Shown piece after piece: positions 58,610 to 64,000 of a DNA stretch of 64,000 bases; within the stretch, counting starts at the first letter, position 1; each line of letters opens with the position of its first letter. The position numbers were made by a program, and so were the translations under genes. The stretch is from Ligula intestinalis. Taxonomy: Eukaryota; Platyhelminthes; Cestoda; Diphyllobothriidea; Diphyllobothriidae. Under the pieces are notes generated by a model. The model searched no databases, was not told the DNA's origin, and saw nothing but the letters and a program-made list of their open reading frames with translations. The stretch is taken from positions 4,596,881 to 4,660,880 of the forward strand of contig JAYGXS010000004.1 of assembly GCA_036362985.1 (NCBI GenBank), in the 5' to 3' direction.

Positions 58610-60588
58610 GTACTGAAAATGAAGACACGATGTGTACATTAATGAATCCTGTCAACATATAAAAAGGTAAATAAACAGTTCGGTCCTATCAAAACTTTTT
58701 TTGAAATTGAAAATATGCAGCATAAAAGATAGCATTTTACTGAACAAAATGCAATCTCTTAAAGGATACTGGGAAAATCAGGTAAAACATGGATTATTGC
58801 GGATGAATCTTTCAAAGTGACTAGAAAAAAGAAAAAAAATATCTGCTTACCAGCATCTCGAAGCCTATAAATAATGGGAAAATTATTTCAGCATAAAAAA
58901 ACCACATTTGCCTGTCGCAGACGGAACCCGATTTACAGCAGCAGAATCCGAGAACAAAATGCAAAGAATGATGGAAAGGAATTCCTTTGAGTTGCTATGC
59001 CATCTGATTTCCTGGCGCTAGCATGGCTAGGTGTGACTGAATTCTGGTGACTACTAACACGCAATTGTCGTCCCGGCCGCACATGTATCTCTTGGTACAG
59101 TTTATTAGAAGGAAAAATAATGTGCGACAGACGAGCTTTCTAAAATTTTTATAAGGATCAATGGCAGGTAAATGGGTTTTTGGCTATTTTAACTTCCCTT
59201 TCTTCCCCACCAATATGCTGGCTGACATCGATGTTCAACAAGTTCAGCTCCAATGCTTCATGTCTTCAGCGCGAGGTGAAGCTTTCTAATTCGAAGATTC
59301 CTGAAAATGAAATTTAGAAATGTATTATATAAATCTCTAAGTCACTTTTAATTGGGCAAATAAATTTTGAAATAACTCAGGAGTTGATCAGAAAATTCTG
59401 CTTCTCCAACTTGGTCTTCGTTTAAGAGTGCAGCGGCATAATTTGTTGAGAATTTTTCCATGCTAAGGGCTAAGAAAGTTGTGCTTTGCGGTTTCTGTGT
59501 AATTGCGTTTGAATCTGCTTGCGCTTACGGCTTTTTTATTGGAAATTCGCTTTTGCTATGCTTTCAAAAACGTGCTCCCAAAGTGGTTTTTTGAGGTATG
59601 AAAATTGATTAATACAAAAAAATGCGCAACCCAATCATTATGTGATTGTTTACTTCATCAATCTGTGCGAAAGATTATGCTCCCTAAGTGTGAGAGCCGT
59701 AGTAAAACATTTTGAACAATCATTCCATCAGAATAAACCTGTTTATTGTCACGTATTTCTGTTACGGCCAAGTCTGTCCTCCTTGATTTTTTTCTTCGTC
59801 GTAATAACTCAAACAAATTGTATACTTCCGAAATAGCTCAGGTCAATCAAAAGTGTCTGATTATGCGAAAGGAGAGCTAATAGACGTCGATGAGCATGAT
59901 ATTCACATCCAAATGGAACATAAATAAGTCTGTTTACACAGCGATTGGAAGGTTATGTCGTTTGTAATCTATAATAATTCACATCGAATTAGCCAAACTG
60001 CCTAACCGTCTTCCGTATTTCAGTAGGACGGTAAGATGCCAGGTTAATTGCGTAGGAAATATGCTGGTAAATCGTGGCAAGCTCCTACCATCGTACACAA
60101 TAATGGAGTGCTCATTGAGCTACTTCCGGACTTCTTTTCATTGAGGAATTGTTAGATTAAGTTTTGCTCTAGAGCACGAGATGCTTACAAACGGTGCAGA
60201 ACGAGGTCTATCATTAAGAGAAGCGAATTTGACTTTCCAGTCAAATATTTATATGTTGCCACTGTTGGACGCACATACACTGTTTTGAAATTCGCACTAC
60301 AAAGACGACAGGAAGAGTCAATGCGTCAAACCTTTATCCGTATAAGCTGTTTTTTACAGAAAAGAATGACTTTAATTTTTGATGATTACCACTTGGGTGA
60401 TTTGCCATTTGCAGTGCCCTCCCCTGTTAGAAAAGTGTTAATTTTGATACTATAGAAATAAAGTGTAGCTTATTGTGAAAACCGCACACTCCAAGTTCAA
60501 TAAAATCGATTGCTATCACAAAATAGGCAAGCTTAATGCTCAGGGTTGTCTCTACAAGTAATAGGTACAAGTATTTCTCCTTCTTCGC
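58610..60588. other. Non-coding AT-rich stretch
   Basis: No supported gene or repeat. Confidence 0.45.
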
Positions 60589-60589
60589 T

Positions 60590-61010
60590 TTGAGAAGAAA
60601 AAGATTCATCATTAGAGAAACCAACAGAAAGGCGTGCTCACAGCGCAAGTTGCGTGGTATTTCTAGGCCGTAGCGGCCACGTGACCAATGTTCACTAAAA
60701 TTAGCAACACTCGTGATCATCGCCTGGTGTCGTGATTGATATGATGACAGCTTGACAGTCCGCGTACGACTCATTAATCGCCGTGATTTCGTAATCCGTG
60801 ATAGATTTCAGCAAAATAATTACTCAATAATTAAGCTTGCTGTCATTGGCATTGTTGATGGCTCTCCCCTCTAGACATGACTGATTCCCTGTCAATACGG
60901 ATTATGATAACTGCATCTCATTGCACCTGTTAACGGGATGCGGACCTGTGAACCGTGGCTCATGGATCCCATAAGCTTCTCGTTCCAAGGATCGCGCCCT
61001 GTTATTCTGA
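60590..61010 (-). mobile_element. Possible heavily decayed PLE relic
   Basis: Words of the family A C-terminus appear in order on the minus strand (GGATCCATGAGCCACGGTTC, ACAGGTCCGCATCCCGTTAA, CAGGTGCAATGAGATG) and a tail-like CTAATGATGAATC near 60,610. Long frame loss makes this uncertain. Confidence 0.35.
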
Positions 61011-61625
61011 ACTGCTTCCTGGATATCTGCGGAAATGTCTTTGGCCATACTAAATATTTTTTTGTACGTTTGCACCTTCCCCAGTTTACATTTTTTATTT
61101 TCCTTTAAATAAGAACCGAAATTTTTTTAAATAGGATGTAAATCAATGCAGCCAACCAAAATTATTCCTTATCCTCGGTGCAATAAACCCATTTCATTGT
61201 TATGAATGGTTTTCCTAAAATAGTTCCCTTAACGCCCTGGATGTGGAGACCGTCTGCTTTGATTCATTCAACAACATTTTGCAGTCTGGTCCTTCCAAAT
61301 GCATGCTGCATTCTTTACCGAGTCATTGAGCTCTCCTTATTGTTTGAAAAATGACCATAAAGAAGAATTGACTTATTTAAAATACATAAACAGTAGATTG
61401 CCTTACGAATAAAATGTCAATCGAAATTCTAATAGAAGATTTAAATTCGAAAACCTTATTTTAATAGGAACTGACTTTCAAATTTACCATAATAATATTT
61501 ATAGAACATAGAATTGTACTGCAGTCTTATAACCTGAAATTTCAGTTGTAAAAGTCCTTTGGTTTTTGGATGAGCCTTTTCCCCTTCAGCTGGAAAAATA
61601 ATACTCTGGAAGAATGACCCCTTTT
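61011..61625. other. Non-coding AT-rich stretch
   Basis: No supported gene or repeat. Confidence 0.45.
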
Positions 61626-61958
61626 ATCTATGCATTTTTCAAAAGATAAATTGGTGAACATACGTTTTTTTTTGATAAATTCTCGTCAGGCCCTTATATT
61701 TATATGGTATGAATAAACTATGGTGGCTGGTGGACAGATTAAGTGTTCTCGTTGTCACGGTGGGGAGGAAGAGGGAGGAAGGGGGGTGGGGGGGGGGGAG
61801 TTGAGGGAGTTGAGATCAGAGTGTCAATGTCTAGACGGCCCGGCGTCCAAGACCGCCGATAAGGTGTGCGTACCTGGACTTAGGACTTGGTCGTCTCTGC
61901 GGGGGCCTGACGAAAATTTATCGAAAACAAGCGTATGTTCGCCAATCTATGCATTTTT
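61626..61958. repeat. Putative fold-back MITE with G-rich core and 14-bp flanking direct repeat
   Basis: Inverted arms of about 40 bp (GGTGAACATACG...CTCGTCAGGCCC at 61653-61693 against 61903-61942) enclose a purine/G-rich core (G run near 61786-61798). ATCTATGCATTTTT occurs at both outer edges (61626-61639, 61945-61958). Confidence 0.55.
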
Positions 61959-62599
61959 ATTGATGATTTTTTAGACTCTTATAAACTCAATTAAATTTTA
62001 TAGAAAACATGCAAAATAGCATTTTTATACCAGGTTTCGGAAAATGGCATCTTTAGCTTCAGGAAGGAGCAGTCAACTGTCTGGTCGAAGTAGTCCAGGT
62101 TATAAATACAGAGAGGACAGACGAACGACGGGCAGGCTGACTGATATAGCCTACCCACTAGCTTGTTTATTCCGGTTTGATTCAATCAACCATAACCCTA
62201 TATTTCGCCATCGAGTTCGAGCTGGTTTTCTGCGTGAAGTCAGTAGATTGGTGTTCATTTCTTCCTGTTTGAATAATTACTTGAGTTGCAGCGATAGGGA
62301 ATGAGAGTTGACGAGGCATTGTAAACCTCGGTTCGATAAACTACTTGTGTCCCATCTACTGGGCCCTATTTACTAAAAACCTGCACCGTGATCAACCATA
62401 AGTTTGTGTAATGCCAGCCACAGCTAGAATTAAGAGGTACAACTGGCTAAAATGAACCATCTTAAAAATCCTGCATGCACCGCTATAGTGTGAATTTTCT
62501 GTGATGTTAACGTTTTCATCGACCGAGCAACAGAAGGTTTTCAGGTGGTTGCCTTTTTAGCGAACGGCCATTCATGTTGTTCCCCCTCCCAATGCTTGC

Positions 62600-63090
62600 T
62601 GCGTCAACGCCATATGTCTTCGCAGGCGGCTGTTTCCACTCACTGATCTAAAGACCACTTGAACGATATTCAGTCGCAGGCATACGTGCGCACACATGCA
62701 CACGCATGCGAGCCCAACTAGCCGCACCGTCCCAAGGGCCACTTAAAATGCCACCTCTTTGGCCAACGCAGCAGTGAGCCTTTGCAGCCGGCATCCCCAC
62801 AGACAAATTGCAACACATTAATACCAGAACACTTGAATCTGCTCCGCATTCCTACGTTAGCAGCTGCCATCACTGTCTCATGCTCTCTCAGGTCGGGCTG
62901 GATGCAGTCAACACTAGCCCTGGCTCTGCCAGTGGTCACTGCCGCCGAGGACAGCAATTGGGAGTTCTGTACACCATAAATCACTCCTTACGCTGACTTC
63001 CGCCTTTTAACTTCCAACTTCGGATTAATTTTGATGATCGTTGTGATCCAAATGCACCCACTAATTAGACCGCAACACCTTGAGGCGGAC
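62600..63090 (+). repeat. R3 repeat, copy 2 (second half pattern)
   Basis: Contains CGTGCGCACACATGCACACG, AAGGGCCACTT, CTGGATGCAGTCAACACTAG, CCCTGGCTCTGCCAGTGG, TTTTAACTTCCAACT and GATCGTTGTGATC in the order of 5228-5900. Confidence 0.6.
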
Positions 63091-63104
63091 ATCTAAAAAT
63101 TCTG

Positions 63105-63720
63105 CTCCTTTTGTTCTCCAAGGCCCGCTGCCCCAATAACTGTCACTGGCGTCCCCGGTCCCCGAGCCTTGACATCGCCTGTTGCTTCTGGCTAACCGAC
63201 AAGAGCTGTGTCACTGTTCCCCTGTCCTTTGGCATTCTGACGGCCGAGACAATGCCGCCGACTAACGGGTGTACCGCCGAAGCACGACTGCCGCCCCTCA
63301 CAGTTGACCTCGGATTAACCACACACACGTGCGTACACAGGCGCGCATACACTCACGTTCAAATATGCATGATTGCGCAAGGGCCACTTCAACAGACGCA
63401 GCCGGAGCCTCAGTACTCGACGACCCCCCCCCCCCTTCGGGAAAAGCAATTCACGAATAAGCAACACTAGAACTTTTGCAAAAACAGCGGTTATCACCAT
63501 ATTTCAAACAACACAAAACTCAGTCATTAGGCCGGGGCACGATTGGACGCATTCCTGGCTTTGCTAGTAGCCACGTCTATCTGAGACAGCAACATAGGGC
63601 TCTGCACATAATAAAACCTCATTTTGGTGACTTTTGGTTTTTACTTTCAACCTGAGATTCGGCCTGATGGTTGTAGTGCTCTAAACACAACCACCACTTA
63701 GGCGCCACAGCCTATCGGAA
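63105..63720 (+). repeat. R3 repeat, copy 3, adjacent to copy 2
   Basis: Begins GTTCTCCAAGGCCCGCTGCC and runs through GAGCTGTGTCACTGTTCCCC, CACACACGTGCGTACACAGG, AAGGGCCACTTCAACAGACG, TTCCTGGCTTTGCTAG and GATGGTTGTAGTGCTC. Two copies in tandem here, one at 5.2 kb. Confidence 0.6.
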
Positions 63721-64000
63721 CTTACTGTACGGGCCTGAAAATTCAATGGGGATCAAAAATGCTTCATTAAGCAGTAGCATTCAAGCAATGAGAGACCGGG
63801 ATAAACATTCCTTCCTTAAAAGCCGTACTCAGTTTGGCGGAGTGAAAGTCCTGTTCAGATTGAGACCACTTAATAAATCAGCATTTTTATATCGGATAGT
63901 CTTCCATTCTTACCACTGGTTGGTTTCATTTAATAATTTTTAAATATAAAAAGCTGTTGTCCCTTGCATTTTTTCTGGGGTCTAAGGTGATTCTATCCCT

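Noticed and set aside
1..64000. CRISPR array, bacterial operons or phage genes
   Set aside because: No regular direct-repeat and spacer array and no prokaryotic gene organisation; the sequence is eukaryotic in character.

Overview
The window is animal genomic DNA, mostly AT-rich non-coding sequence crowded with decayed transposable elements. The mix of Penelope-like retroelements (PLEs), Tc1/mariner, pogo/Tigger, a CR1-like LINE, tRNA-derived SINE-like repeats and MITEs, with one large isolated exon in front of a clear splice donor, points to a repeat-rich invertebrate. A flatworm, perhaps a diphyllobothriid-type tapeworm, is my best guess. That guess rests on family resemblance, not on a decisive marker.

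Host coding content: I can defend one host exon. It is the 5' coding exon (8155-9159, minus strand) of a CYHR1/ZTRAF1-like RING plus TRAF-type zinc-finger protein, ending in frame at a CAG|GTAAGT donor. Its later exons were not identified.

Mobile elements: at least ten PLE fragments from about five sequence families lie at 2.2-4.1, 15.7-18.3, 33.3-37.8, 44.0-45.1, 50.6-50.8, 55.5-55.9 and 57.3-58.6 kb, with a possible relic at 60.6-61.0 kb. Most keep only the C-terminal linker, the GIY-YIG endonuclease domain and the 3' tail. The tails carry a hammerhead-ribozyme-like core (CTGANGA, exactly 19 nt, GAAAC). Several GIY-YIG copies have an inverted piece of 3' tail directly against their truncated 5' end. 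One PLE at 15.9-18.3 kb is split by a 1,174-bp Tigger element with 26-bp perfect terminal inverted repeats and a TA target duplication. A DD37D mariner-type element with recognisable ends lies at 13,633-15,183 and contains an N gap flanked by an identical 47-bp duplication, probably unmerged contig ends.

Non-autonomous repeats: a long-inverted-repeat MITE (TA target, ends CAGTAGACGCC) has copies at 9.5-10.5 and 23.2-24.2 kb and a solo arm at 52.1 kb. The first copy sits in a 1,072-bp palindrome whose perfect arms run 42 bp past the element into flanking DNA. A roughly 540-bp MITE family with TTAA-like ends has copies at 19.6, 40.4 and 53.7 kb and fragments at 11.9, 13.1 and 18.9 kb. Four loci (1.8, 20.8, 32.2-32.5 and 48.2-48.4 kb) show divergently oriented tRNA-like (B-box) modules in a fold-back arrangement.

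The remaining stretches (notably 5.9-8.1, 10.6-11.8, 26.3-30.6, 38-40.4, 41-43.9, 46.3-48.2, 48.4-50.6, 54.2-55.5, 55.9-57.3 and 58.6-60.6 kb) show no gene I can support.
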